Positions 54,350 to 62,856 of a stretch of 64,000 bases of DNA are shown piece by piece (within the stretch, counting starts at the first letter, position 1; every line of letters begins with the position of its first letter). Source of the stretch: Paenibacillus alkalitolerans (GTDB taxonomy: Bacteria > Bacillota > Bacilli > Paenibacillales > YIM-B00363); contig NZ_JAEMXM010000002.1 in NCBI RefSeq assembly GCF_016482785.1, positions 186,001 through 250,000 on the forward strand, read 5' to 3'. Under the pieces are notes generated by a model. That model did no database searches. It had not been told where the DNA came from and saw only the letters and a list, made by a program, of their open reading frames with translations. A program made the position numbers and the translations under genes.

Positions 54350-55411
54350 TCAGTTCTTTCTCCAAACGCACGTCAACTCTTCCCTGTTGTGGAACAATTG
54401 TTTCGCGCGGGCAAGCTTAAGCTTCGGTTCGAACACCGCTTGCACATGTCGCAGCGTGGCGAACGGCTTGCCGTGCATCAGCTTCACGGTGGACACCACG
54501 GTGCCGCCCGGAGCCAACGCCTCAAGCAGTTCCGACACAAGCTGAGCCATTCTGCGAGGCTCCCAGCTCATGTCGCAAACGATCAAGTCGAACGATTTGT
54601 CGCGCAAAAGAACTTCCGAAGCGTTTTTATTCAAGTATATAAACTTCGGATGCTTCATTAAAGACGGATGCATCGCCGCCGGATCGATCGCCGTCACCGA
54701 CAAGCCCCGCTCCAACAGGAAAGATGACCAACCGCCGGGGGCGGCTCCGATATCCAGAGCGTTGCGGAACGCCGAGAAGTCCAACCCGAACGCGAGCTCC
54801 GCCTCCATTAACTTGAATTTCGCTCTCGAAATATCCCCGTCCTCCTTGCGAAAATGTACCGCTCCACCCGACCAAGACGACAAATTGTCATCCGGACCGG
54901 AACACCCGATGAGTGCCTGAGCCGGTGTAAGAAAGACGGAAATAATTTTCTCCATTTGATGCACGGTCGGTTCGGCGGCAAACACGCTAACCAACGCCTC
55001 ATCAATCGCCTGTTTCACCTGGAGAGGTGTATACGGGGGTTGGGAACCTTCCGCTTTGCGTGCCTGAACAGCGACTCGCAGCACATTCAGTTCCCAATCC
55101 GCACCTCTCACCGCTTCCCGAATGCGGGGCAAATCGGAGTCGTCGCCTTGCAATGCCACTTCCAGATGAATCGGTTGCAAATGACGCAGGAACACCGGCG
55201 GCCGGCGTACGATCGAATCCAACACCTGTTTCTCGTCTGCCCCGACATCGAACCGAAACACGTCCCCGTCCGATATCTTTCGTACACGAATCGATTCAAA
55301 TTGCCGGCGAAGCTCTTCCGACGCATATGAGAACGAACCGCGGTTGCACGTGCCTACCCAAGATGAACCGATTATGAATGCTGCTGAGGAATTCCCTTCA
55401 CTTTGACCCAC
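54350..55411 (-). CDS. RlmM/FtsJ-like SAM-dependent RNA methyltransferase
   Basis: About 353 residues. The RrmJ fold has motif I LDIGAAPGGWSSFLLERG, an Asp in VCDMSW and a Lys in STVKLM, the parts of the K-D-K-E set of 2-prime-O-ribose methyltransferases. The N-terminal half has FRFDVGADEKQVLDSI and a THUMP-like fold seems possible. Probably modifies rRNA (23S). GTG 55411 is used with AAAGG/GGGAGG upstream and overlaps the ABC ATPase end; no better start exists further inside. Confidence 0.8.
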   Translation of the reverse strand: MGQSEGNSSAAFIIGSSWVGTCNRGSFSYASEELRRQFESIRVRKISDGDVFRFDVGADEKQVLDSIVRRPPVFLRHLQPIHLEVALQGDDSDLPRIREAVRGADWELNVLRVAVQARKAEGSQPPYTPLQVKQAIDEALVSVFAAEPTVHQMEKIISVFLTPAQALIGCSGPDDNLSSWSGGAVHFRKEDGDISRAKFKLMEAELAFGLDFSAFRNALDIGAAPGGWSSFLLERGLSVTAIDPAAMHPSLMKHPKFIYLNKNASEVLLRDKSFDLIVCDMSWEPRRMAQLVSELLEALAPGGTVVSTVKLMHGKPFATLRHVQAVFEPKLKLARAKQLFHNREELTCVWRKN

Positions 55412-56154
55412 GGCCTTTCGTCCTCCCAATCCAACTGAACCTCTACTCCGAACGTGTCGCGCAAATGCCCGCTCGTAAGCACTTGTTTCTTCTCCCCTAT
55501 CGCCGTGATCGCCCCGGATCGGATCATGGCCACATGCGTGAACACGGGCACGATTTCCTCAATATGATGCGTTACATACACCATCGTGGCTTCAGAACCG
55601 AACTCGTTCACGACCTTCAGAAATTTCTCCCGTTCGTATAAATCAAGACCTGCACACGGCTCGTCCATAATGATCAACTGCGGATCGTTCATCAGCGCTC
55701 TCGCAAGCAGCGCTTTCTTACGCTCCCCTTGAGACAGCGTGCCGATCGGATGATCCTTCAGATCGATCAACCCGACTTGTTCGAGCCGAGACATCGCCTT
55801 CTCTTTCACAGCCGGATCGATATTTTCGTAGAAACGCAAATACCCGTTCGCGCCGGTGGCGACCGCCTCCCACAGCGGGTCGCGCGGGGTAAGCTTCTCG
55901 AACAACGACTGGCTCATATAGCCGATGCGTTTGCGAACTTCGCGAAGATCGACCTGGCCGTACCGCTCTCCAAGCACGTCCACAGTGCCCCGGCTCGGAA
56001 ACTCATATCCGTTCACAATTTCGAGCAGCGTCGTTTTCCCGGAGCCGTTTGCGCCAAGCAGCACCCAGTGCTCGCCTTCAGATATGCTCCAATTAATATT
56101 TTGCAAAATCGTCTTCTCTTCCCGGATATAAAACACGTCGGACACACGAATCAT
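55372..56154 (-). CDS. ABC transporter ATP-binding protein
   Basis: 260 residues. Walker A GANGSGKTT, Q-loop YMSQS, signature LSQGERKK (degenerate for LSGGQ), Walker B LIIMDEPC and H-loop THH. It resembles soluble iron/molybdate-type or YfmL/YlmA-type ATPases; no permease gene is adjacent. Start at inner ATG 56154, eight bases after GGGAGAGGTG. Overlaps the methyltransferase gene. Confidence 0.82.
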   Translation of the reverse strand: MIRVSDVFYIREEKTILQNINWSISEGEHWVLLGANGSGKTTLLEIVNGYEFPSRGTVDVLGERYGQVDLREVRKRIGYMSQSLFEKLTPRDPLWEAVATGANGYLRFYENIDPAVKEKAMSRLEQVGLIDLKDHPIGTLSQGERKKALLARALMNDPQLIIMDEPCAGLDLYEREKFLKVVNEFGSEATMVYVTHHIEEIVPVFTHVAMIRSGAITAIGEKKQVLTSGHLRDTFGVEVQLDWEDERPWVKVKGIPQQHS

Positions 56155-56209
56155 ACAGACACCTCTCCCTAACAACAAAACCGTTCTCGTGGGAAGTGTA
56201 CCGTTCGCG

Positions 56210-57046
56210 TCAACTTTTTGCAAGCTTCCGTACATATGCGATTTCCTCGCGGTGCGAAGAGCCTGCAGGTACCGGCGTCTCCAATACGACCGGAATGCTT
56301 CTCATCTCATCAGCCGACAGGACGGCGGACAAAGCTTCCGCTCCGATATGCCCCCCGCCGATGTTGGCGTGGCGGTCGCGTCTCGAACCGGACGGATAGA
56401 CGGAATCGTTCAGATGAAGAGCTCGAAGGTGCGAGAAATATCCGAGTTCTCTCCCGCGTTGTAGAAGCTCGCCCCAATTGTCGCCGTTCCACACGCCGCT
56501 GGCAAACAAGTGGCAAGTATCCAGGCAAAATCCGATCTTCTCCGGCCTTGCTGACAATTGGCGGATGCTCGTCATTTCTTCCAACGTCGTGCCGATCGCC
56601 GTGCCTTCGCCCGCCTGATTTTCGATGAGCAGAAGAGCCTGCCCCTCCCAACCGTCAAGCGTCTCATTCACTGCCGACAATATCGTTCTGTACCCTTCGA
56701 GCGGATCGCCGCCGCCTTTCTTCTTGCCGAAGTGAACGACAACGCCAATCGAACCGCACGCTTCCGCAATTTCCAGATCGTTGCGCAACGAGCGGATCGT
56801 CGGTTCGCGCAGCTTGCCTTCGGCGGCCAAATTCGTCGCATATGTCGTATGCGCTATGCTGACAATGCCGCGCGATTCGCATATGCGCTTGCATTCGGCG
56901 GCATCCGCCGCATCGAATTGCTTGATCGAAAGACCGCGCGGATTCTTAGGAAAATATTGAAACGCCGTCGCGCCGATCGCTTCCGCCGTCCGCGCCGCGC
57001 CCGAATACCCGAGCTTAATGCTGATATGACAACCGACGTACTTCAT
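56210..57046 (-). CDS. nfo: Endonuclease IV
   Basis: AP endonuclease of the AP2 TIM-barrel family, 278 residues. VGCHISI at the N-terminus, HTTYATNLA, VVVHFGKKK, LLLIENQAGEG, GFCLDTCHLFASG and HLNDSVYPSGSRRDRHANIGGGHIG contain the zinc-binding His/Asp/Glu residues. Acts in base excision repair after MutM. Its first 32 bases overlap the end of mutM. No ribosome site of its own is obvious, fitting coupled translation. Confidence 0.95.
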   Translation of the reverse strand: MKYVGCHISIKLGYSGAARTAEAIGATAFQYFPKNPRGLSIKQFDAADAAECKRICESRGIVSIAHTTYATNLAAEGKLREPTIRSLRNDLEIAEACGSIGVVVHFGKKKGGGDPLEGYRTILSAVNETLDGWEGQALLLIENQAGEGTAIGTTLEEMTSIRQLSARPEKIGFCLDTCHLFASGVWNGDNWGELLQRGRELGYFSHLRALHLNDSVYPSGSRRDRHANIGGGHIGAEALSAVLSADEMRSIPVVLETPVPAGSSHREEIAYVRKLAKS

Positions 57047-57887
57047 CCGGCGCTCCCGCTCCTGTTCCCGCTCCCGCTTGGCATTCCTCGCAATAGAATA
57101 CTTTCCGGCCGTTCAACTCGGTCTTTACGATCGGAGCGCCGCACCGGAAGCACGGTTCCCCTCCTCTGTCGTACACCTTGCATCTGTCGCTGTACCTTCC
57201 GGTGTGCGTGTCGCCTGCATAGAACGGAGACTCCATATAGCCGCCGTAGCGGACCGCTTCATCGAGTGTCGTGCGCATCGCCGTGTACAAGGCGTTGTAA
57301 TCGTTCCGCTCGAGCGCAGCAATCGGACGAAGCGGTTGAATACGTGCGGCATGGCACAATTCGTCGCTGTAGCAATTGCCGATGCCTGCGAGCACGCTTT
57401 GATCGACGAGCGCCGTCTTTAACGCGCCACGGCTTTTGCGGATGCGCTCGGCGAACGCGTCGGGAGTCAGCGCCGGATCGAAAGGCTCCGGTCCCAGCTT
57501 TCCGAGCTTCTTCGCAAGCTCGCCCTCTTCATATAAGTGCAAATATCCCAGCCGCAGCCCGCGAAAATACAACAACCGCTCTTCTCCCTCGAAACCCAGC
57601 ACCACTTGCGCATTTCGGCCCTCCGCTTCGTCCGGCGTCCCCCAAAACATCGATCCGCCAAGCATCAGATGCAGCAGCAGCGTGGAGCCGTTATCGAGAC
57701 GAAACAAGAGCATCTTCGCTCTGCGTTCCACTCGTTCGACTCGGCTCCCTTGCACGGTTTCAATAAACACGGATACCGGCACATTAATCGACTTTTCCCT
57801 TGTCACTTCAACACTTCGGATGACACGGCCGGCAACTCTCTCGTTCAACTGCGCTTTATATGTCTCCATCTCCGGCAATTCCGGCAC
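57015..57887 (-). CDS. mutM: Formamidopyrimidine-DNA glycosylase family protein
   Basis: 290 residues after a GTG start, so that removal of the initiator Met exposes Pro as the catalytic nucleophile: VPELPEMETYK. Further signs are the helix-two-turn-helix QSVLAGIGNCYSDELCHAARIQP and the C-terminal zinc finger with CKVYDRGG, CFRCG and YCEECQ. Removes oxidised purines from DNA. PELPEMET rather than PELPEVET places it slightly off classical MutM, possibly Nei-like. Directly upstream of nfo, a natural repair pair. Confidence 0.88.
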   Translation of the reverse strand: MPELPEMETYKAQLNERVAGRVIRSVEVTREKSINVPVSVFIETVQGSRVERVERRAKMLLFRLDNGSTLLLHLMLGGSMFWGTPDEAEGRNAQVVLGFEGEERLLYFRGLRLGYLHLYEEGELAKKLGKLGPEPFDPALTPDAFAERIRKSRGALKTALVDQSVLAGIGNCYSDELCHAARIQPLRPIAALERNDYNALYTAMRTTLDEAVRYGGYMESPFYAGDTHTGRYSDRCKVYDRGGEPCFRCGAPIVKTELNGRKVFYCEECQAGAGTGAGAPDEVRRLSYQH

Positions 57888-58009
57888 CGTAAAAGCCCCA
57901 CTTTCGCGAAACATTTTTCCTTAGATTTCCTATGTTTTCGACGATTTATGCTATGTCTCAAGGAAGGAATTCCCTTACATGTGCCGAATAGTTCATTCGG
58001 AGGTGTCAT

Positions 58010-58198
58010 ATGCTCGAAAAATATCAGCTTCACGACGAACCGGGAAAAACGATGTTTGTGTTCGCGCAATTTGGCAAAGTATACGGCCACATTATTAAGG
58101 ATCGTACCGATAAAGCGCCGGCGAAATTCATCTTTGAAACGGAAAAATACGATTCGGTCGAACAATTGAAAACCCAATACCCTCCGGAGGCGAACTAG
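58010..58198 (+). CDS. Small conserved-type hypothetical protein
   Basis: 62 residues, no signal peptide: MLEKYQLHDEPGK, then FVFAQFGKVYGHIIKDR and KFIFETEKYDSVEQLK. GGAGG lies six bases before ATG, an excellent site, which is why I count it as a gene. A beta-rich small protein. Divergent from mutM and convergent with the sigma-factor remnant. No function assigned. Confidence 0.65.
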   Translation: MLEKYQLHDEPGKTMFVFAQFGKVYGHIIKDRTDKAPAKFIFETEKYDSVEQLKTQYPPEAN

Positions 58199-58212
58199 AG
58201 GTTGCGTACGGC

Positions 58213-58359
58213 TTAGGCCTGAAACCCATTCAGCTGACGGTAAACGGACAGGAATGTCTCCTGAAGAATATCCTCAACGAGATAGGAATCGCGAAGATGT
58301 GATTTCAAGAAAGAGTACACATATTCCGCATAAGCCTCATACACCAGGTCGAAATCCAT
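58213..58359 (-). pseudogene. Truncated ECF sigma factor (region 2 only)
   Basis: 48 residues: DFDLVYEAYAEYVYSFLKS, then DSYLVEDILQETFLSVYRQL and NGFQA before TAA. This is a typical sigma-70 region 2, including the DILQETFLSVY core-binding and -10 recognition part, cut right before the FRG(E)SSxKTW linker. No continuation in other frames was seen in the next 60 bases. GAGGG lies 11 bases before ATG. Likely a decayed or deleted sigma gene; a region-2-only product cannot be ruled out. Confidence 0.7.
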
Positions 58360-58489
58360 GCCCGAATCAACCCTCTCATGTATATAGTCGCATGAAAACA
58401 GGATCCGGTTCAAATTAAAATATTGCCGCAGTAACCATTGCTATCTTCATGATCTTACCCGGCGTATGCAGCTGACGAATACACGCATG

Positions 58490-58513
58490 AAAAAAGGGCA
58501 CAACCATGTGCCC
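58490..58513 (-). terminator. Terminator after the stalk-domain protein gene
   Basis: Stem GGGCAC/GTGCCC extended by AA/TT pairs, 6-base loop, followed on the minus strand by six T; 30 bases past the stop. Confidence 0.85.
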
Positions 58514-58542
58514 TTCATTCGTAGCTGTGTTCACTTTATCTA

Positions 58543-58995
58543 TTATTTCATCATGGCAGGAGATGCCAAATACATCTCTACGAAATCTTTCGTTACGTAT
58601 GTTGTTCCATTCATCACGACCGGTTTATAGGAAAACATTTTTTCCATCATGCCGGCCATGAACTTGTCGCTGTTGACGGAGAATTTTACGGTGTAGTCCT
58701 TGTTATCCATCATCTTGTCGTCCATCATCTTGTCATCCATCATCTTGTCGTCCTTCATTACTGCATACATTAGAGAGATCGACCGCTCGTCCCCGTTCCA
58801 CATGACCGTATATCCAAGTGATTCGGCGATTGTCCGAAGCGGCACGAGCTCCATGCCGTTCTTCATCATGACGTCGACTTTGCTGTAATCGACCTGCATC
58901 TTCATACCCTTCATGTCTTCCGCGGCGGCAACACCAGGGACCACCAGAGCCAGCGATAGCATCGAAAGCGCAGCGGTTCTTTGAAGCTTGTTCAT
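58543..58995 (-). CDS. Secreted copper amine oxidase-like N-terminal (stalk) domain protein, Met-rich
   Basis: 150 residues. Signal peptide about 1-25 ending VAAAED, then the stalk domain with VMMKNGMELVPLRTIAESLGYTVMWNGDERSI, which is common in Paenibacillus envelope proteins. A 15-bp repeated insert codes DDKMM units (about 81-98), giving a Met/Asp-rich segment that could bind metal. Ends with KPVVMNGTTYVTKDFVEMYL, a second half of the stalk fold. AGGAGG lies before ATG. Role in the envelope unknown. Confidence 0.83.
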   Translation of the reverse strand: MNKLQRTAALSMLSLALVVPGVAAAEDMKGMKMQVDYSKVDVMMKNGMELVPLRTIAESLGYTVMWNGDERSISLMYAVMKDDKMMDDKMMDDKMMDNKDYTVKFSVNSDKFMAGMMEKMFSYKPVVMNGTTYVTKDFVEMYLASPAMMK

Positions 58996-59118
58996 CGTTC
59001 ATTCCTCCTAAGGGTTTAGTTTGTTTCCGTTACTAAACGTACCGAAGGAGTCTTAACATCGCCTAACGAAATTCTTAAGAAATTCTTACACAAGTATATC
59101 AATTACAAAAACCGCAAA

Positions 59119-60159
59119 TTACACACATCGGACCGTAAACCAGAAGCGGCTGCCTTCACCGGTTCCGCCTTCCACACCTATGCGTCCGCCATGCAGCTCC
59201 ACGATCGATTTGGCGATTGCGAGCCCGAGTCCGGCTCCTCCGCTGCCGCGGCTGCGGGATGGGTCTGCGCGGTAAAACCGATCGAAAATTTTTTCCCGGT
59301 CGTGCGAATCGATGCCTTCCCCCTGATCGATGATGGAAATTTGCACAAATCCGCTTTCTTCCGGCAGCTCGGCTGCCATGATGGAGATGCTCCCTCCTGG
59401 AGGAGAATGCCGGATCGCATTTTCCAGCAGATTTGCGAGCACCCTCTTGATTTCAAAAGGCATAACAAGTAAGGGTGGAAGATTTTCCTGCACGTGCGCC
59501 TGAATGTCGATGTTTTTTTCCTCCAGCTTTATTACATGGCTTTGTAGAGTTTCTAGAAGGAGATTGTCGGCATGACAGCGCTCGGGAGTAAAGACATAGG
59601 CACCCGACTGCAGCTGCGACAGCTCGAATAACGTGTCAATCAGCCGGTTCAAGCGCTGCGTCTCGAGACGGATCGTTCGCAGATAACTGCCGAACGTCTC
59701 TTTATCCTGAATCACTTCGTCCTGGAGCGCTTCCACGAACGCTTGGATCGATGCCATGGGCGTACGGAGATCGTGCGAGACGTTGGCAACAAGCTCCCTG
59801 CGCGAGGCTTCTGTTGTCCGGAGCCGGTCGAAGCTTTCGCGGAGCATGCCCGACATCCGGTTGAACTGCTCCGCTAGCCGCCGGAACTCTTCCGGGCCTG
59901 CGAGCGGCACCGTTCCGTCGAACCGACCTTCTGCCACTCGCGCCGTCTCGTTTGTAAGCTTTCGGATCGATGATTCCAGCGGACGTGTCATGGCAAAGTG
60001 AACCGCAAAGGAAACAATCGCCGCCCCCAGCGTGACGCTGGTCAGAAGAAGCGTTTCATTCAACTTCAGGAGCATGAAGCGATAGCATACGAATAAACTG
60101 ACCAATATTATTCCGATGCTTACCGCATTGGCAATAAGCAAATAAGCCCGCAGCTTCAT
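59119..60159 (-). CDS. HAMP-domain sensor histidine kinase
   Basis: 346 residues. Two membrane segments (about 4-25 and 33-55) flank a very short outside loop, then HAMP (58-110), HisKA with NVSHDLRTPMASIQAFVEAL (phosphorylated His near 135) and an ATPase domain with VLANLLENAIRHS, DQGEGI and GLGLAIAKSIVELH. The almost missing sensor loop suggests intramembrane or envelope-stress sensing (like LiaS/BceS types) or partner-based sensing. ATGA overlap with the response-regulator gene. Confidence 0.9.
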   Translation of the reverse strand: MKLRAYLLIANAVSIGIILVSLFVCYRFMLLKLNETLLLTSVTLGAAIVSFAVHFAMTRPLESSIRKLTNETARVAEGRFDGTVPLAGPEEFRRLAEQFNRMSGMLRESFDRLRTTEASRRELVANVSHDLRTPMASIQAFVEALQDEVIQDKETFGSYLRTIRLETQRLNRLIDTLFELSQLQSGAYVFTPERCHADNLLLETLQSHVIKLEEKNIDIQAHVQENLPPLLVMPFEIKRVLANLLENAIRHSPPGGSISIMAAELPEESGFVQISIIDQGEGIDSHDREKIFDRFYRADPSRSRGSGGAGLGLAIAKSIVELHGGRIGVEGGTGEGSRFWFTVRCV

Positions 60160-60887
60160 AAGCTGTCCCTGCCTTCGAATTTGTAGCCGATTCCCCAAAC
60201 CGTCTTGATATATTTCGGCTCCGACGGATTCCGTTCTATTTTTTCCCTCAACCTGCGGATATGCACCGTCACCGTAGTCGTGTCTCCAAAGTAATCGATG
60301 TCCCATATTTGATTAAGCAGCTGATTTCTTGAAAACACCTGCTCCGGATGGCCGGCGAGCAGCGACAGCATATCAAACTCCTTGACCGTAAGCTCGATAT
60401 CGCGACCGTCTGCCCTTACGCTGCGCTTCAGCTTGTCGATTGCAAGCCCCGGAAACTCGAGAATATGAGATGTCCTGTCGCTGTTTCCCTCATCCGGGTG
60501 TAAGGATGCTGCAGCGGATACTCGCTGCATCCTCCGCAATATGGCCTTTACCCGGAGCACCAACTCCCTCGGACTGAACGGCTTGGTCATGTAATCGTCC
60601 GCACCCATCGTCAGCCCGTATAAACGATCCATCTCTTCGCCTCGCGCCGTCAGCATAATGATCGGCACATCGTGTTCGTTACGGATTTGCTCGCAAACCT
60701 GCCAGCCATCTTTCTTCGGCATCATCAAATCGAGCACGATCAGATCCGGAGTTTCCCGGCGCCATACATCCATCGCAGCTTCGCCGTCCGCCGCCGTGAT
60801 GACGCGGTAACCTTCCCGCTCCAAATACTTCGCGCATACGTCCGTAATGTTCGGTTCGTCATCCGTAACCAGAATGGTATAGGTCAT
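60156..60887 (-). CDS. OmpR/PhoB-family response regulator
   Basis: 243 residues. Receiver domain with DD at 9-10, phosphoacceptor Asp53 in VLDLMMPKKDG and Lys in MTKPFSP; C-terminal winged helix about 135-240 with WDIDYFGDTTTVTVHIRRLREKI. Partner of the kinase encoded next. Directly repeated TTACA elements upstream of its own promoter suggest autoregulation. Confidence 0.92.
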   Translation of the reverse strand: MTYTILVTDDEPNITDVCAKYLEREGYRVITAADGEAAMDVWRRETPDLIVLDLMMPKKDGWQVCEQIRNEHDVPIIMLTARGEEMDRLYGLTMGADDYMTKPFSPRELVLRVKAILRRMQRVSAAASLHPDEGNSDRTSHILEFPGLAIDKLKRSVRADGRDIELTVKEFDMLSLLAGHPEQVFSRNQLLNQIWDIDYFGDTTTVTVHIRRLREKIERNPSEPKYIKTVWGIGYKFEGRDSL

Positions 60888-60911
60888 GATTCCTCATCTC
60901 CCGATGGTAAC

Positions 60912-60957
60912 ATTATAGCTCGGGCGATATGCGGAATGTCTTACAAAAGTATTACAC
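60912..60957 (-). promoter_or_regulatory. Promoter and direct-repeat operator of the two-component operon
   Basis: TATAAT at 60912-60917 (minus strand), with a weak -35. Further upstream, TTACAA (60941-60946) and TTACAC (60952-60957) on the plus strand repeat with an 11-base period, the format of PhoP/OmpR-type binding sites. Confidence 0.5.
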
Positions 60958-61635
60958 ATTCGTCTTCAACCAAACTCGAAGCGGTCCGATCGAAGTCCAT
61001 CCGGATGTAAGAGCTGCTTCAAGAAAATCTCCATGTTCATATCCGACCAAGGGTAAGTCCGGGAATACGGTTGAGACGATTTTCGCTATTTCCGGCCAAA
61101 GTTGTTCAGTGCCATTTTCAACAGAATAGACATTACTTACACCCACTGCATTTGCACCCAAGCTGGCAATAAATCCGGAAACTGCACCGTCTTTCTCCCG
61201 CATAAATATTTTGACATCATCTCTTTTTAACAAATCCGGTTTTATCACATGTTCCAGACCACTCGCGGCACTCCATATCGAATATTGTTCTTCTGTTGTA
61301 ATAATGCACCATAAGGTATCAACAGGCTCCACGTTCAAAAAGGGCGGATGAAAGATCCATTCCGCTTCAAATAACACTTGAAAACCCAAGGCGGTCAAAT
61401 CTAGGTTGGCAAAACTGTCTTTTATACCGGAAATGCTTCTATCCCCAAAGAATTCTCTTATATCTTCATTCGTGACTTGCCTGCTTGACGTTATGATATC
61501 CGGGTAAAAATCAGGCGCTTTCGAGAGCACTCCCCACATTCTCTTGTTTGAAGTTTGGGCAATTCCATGCGAATCGCAAACTATTCCGCACCAAGATATA
61601 TTATTGGATACGGCTATGTCGATTAGAGAATTCAT
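60952..61635 (-). CDS. Hypothetical protein, GNAT-like C-terminal half
   Basis: 227 residues. The C-terminal region (MREKDGAVSGFIASLGANAVGVSNVYS then VFPDLPLVGYEHGDFLEAALTSGW) reads like a GNAT-fold segment, while the N-terminal part (MNSLIDIAVSNNISWCGIVCDSHG) does not match a family I know. No membrane segment. Start at ATG 61635 with GTAGGAG close before it. Ends just upstream of the two-component promoter. Confidence 0.6.
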   Translation of the reverse strand: MNSLIDIAVSNNISWCGIVCDSHGIAQTSNKRMWGVLSKAPDFYPDIITSSRQVTNEDIREFFGDRSISGIKDSFANLDLTALGFQVLFEAEWIFHPPFLNVEPVDTLWCIITTEEQYSIWSAASGLEHVIKPDLLKRDDVKIFMREKDGAVSGFIASLGANAVGVSNVYSVENGTEQLWPEIAKIVSTVFPDLPLVGYEHGDFLEAALTSGWTSIGPLRVWLKTNV

Positions 61636-61767
61636 TCTCCTACCACCAATCCCCAAGGTTGTTAACTACAGAAATCAAGTATACATTAAAGTTGCCAATA
61701 TAAACGAGGCGTCTTTTCGCGATTTTGATAGTTACACAGGTGCATATAAATAGCAAAAAAGATCAAG

Positions 61768-61790
61768 AATTCGGGTTAAAATTCGGGTTA
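61768..61790 (+). promoter_or_regulatory. Direct repeat upstream of the AraC-type gene
   Basis: AATTCGGGTTA occurs twice, 12 bases apart (61768-61778 and 61780-61790), immediately before TACTAT, a possible -10. An AraC-type dimer binds such direct repeats; autoregulation is suggested. Confidence 0.45.
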
Positions 61791-61828
61791 CTATAGGAAC
61801 AGCACGTGAGAGGGAGCTTTTCGTTCCA

Positions 61829-62725
61829 GTGAAGGAAGATTATCTGAAGCAGATCCAAACCGTCATCGATTACGTGGAAGCGCATATAACCGAGGAACTG
61901 TCTTTGTCGCGGCTTGCGCAGGTCGCGAGGTTCTCAGACTTTCATTTTCACCGTGTCTTTGAGTCCATGGCGGGAGAAACGGTGATGGAATATGTGCGTA
62001 AACGTCGTCTGGCGAGATCGGCTTACCAGATCGCTCACTCGAATGAGAGGCTGCTCGACATTGCGCTGGAGAACGGATTCCAAAATCACGAAACATTCAC
62101 GCGCGCCTTCAAGCGGATGTTCGAGTTGACGCCGGCCGATTACCGAAAGAAAGGAATCAAGCCGCCGGAATACCCAAAGCTGAACGTGCTGCAGCGCAAG
62201 TATAATCCCTATTTAGGAGGCATTCGTATGGAATACCGAATAGTAACCAAACCTGCTTTCAAGGTCATCGGATACGAGCTGCAAACGACTACGAGCGAAG
62301 AGAAGATTCCGGTTTTTTGGCAGGAATATCTTCAGAACGGATGGTCCGGACGCATTCCGAACCGTGTCCACCGCGATAGCCCGGTCGAGCTCGGCATTTG
62401 CCATAGCTTCGATATGGATACGGGAGCCTTCACGTATATGATCGGCATGGAGGCGGAGCATTTCGAAGGGGTGCCTAGCGATCTCGTATGCCGCAAGTTT
62501 ATTTCGTCCGAATATGCCGTGTTCACTACGCCGAAGGTGCCGCACGACCGGTTCCCTTCCTCCATCGAAAGTACGTGGAAATCGATATTCGAGGAATGGT
62601 TCCCGCATTCAGGTTATGAACATTCCGGCGCCAGCGAGTTCGAGCTATATGACGAACGATGCCATCCGGGCAGATCGGAAGTACAGATGGATATCTATAT
62701 TCCGATAAAACGCAAGGGCGCTTAA
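61829..62725 (+). CDS. AraC-family regulator with GyrI-like effector domain
   Basis: 298 residues. N-terminal AraC double helix-turn-helix (about 8-105: VEAHITEELSLSRLAQVARFS, FHRVFESMAGE, ALENGFQNHETFTRAFKRMF) and a C-terminal GyrI-like/BmrR-type binding domain (about 140-295: IVTKPAFKVIGYE, FEGVPSDLVCRKF, EVQMDIYIPIKRK). Reads small hydrophobic or cationic ligands in related proteins (Rob/SoxS-like, YdeE). GTG start with GAGGGAGC 11 bases upstream. No target gene is adjacent. Confidence 0.88.
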   Translation: MKEDYLKQIQTVIDYVEAHITEELSLSRLAQVARFSDFHFHRVFESMAGETVMEYVRKRRLARSAYQIAHSNERLLDIALENGFQNHETFTRAFKRMFELTPADYRKKGIKPPEYPKLNVLQRKYNPYLGGIRMEYRIVTKPAFKVIGYELQTTTSEEKIPVFWQEYLQNGWSGRIPNRVHRDSPVELGICHSFDMDTGAFTYMIGMEAEHFEGVPSDLVCRKFISSEYAVFTTPKVPHDRFPSSIESTWKSIFEEWFPHSGYEHSGASEFELYDERCHPGRSEVQMDIYIPIKRKGA

Positions 62726-62730
62726 TAGGC

Positions 62731-62769
62731 AAAAAGATGCAGACCGATTGGAGGCTGCATCTTTTTTTT
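62731..62769 (+). terminator. Terminator after the AraC-type gene
   Basis: Stem AAAAGATGCAG/CTGCATCTTTT with a 12-base loop and eight T on the plus strand. As the 5-prime arm starts with A-run, it could act weakly on the other strand. Confidence 0.9.
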
Positions 62770-62856
62770 ATGAACTCCCGTTTCCTGTCACGCAATTATT
62801 CGATATAGTAGGAAACGAAAGATAACAGATGATTAACAAATGGGGGCGGAGAAGAG

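Noticed and set aside
56558-57766. Plus-strand frame of 402 residues opposite nfo and mutM
   Set aside because: Antisense shadow with Arg/Cys/Ser-rich translation; the opposite frames are clear repair genes.
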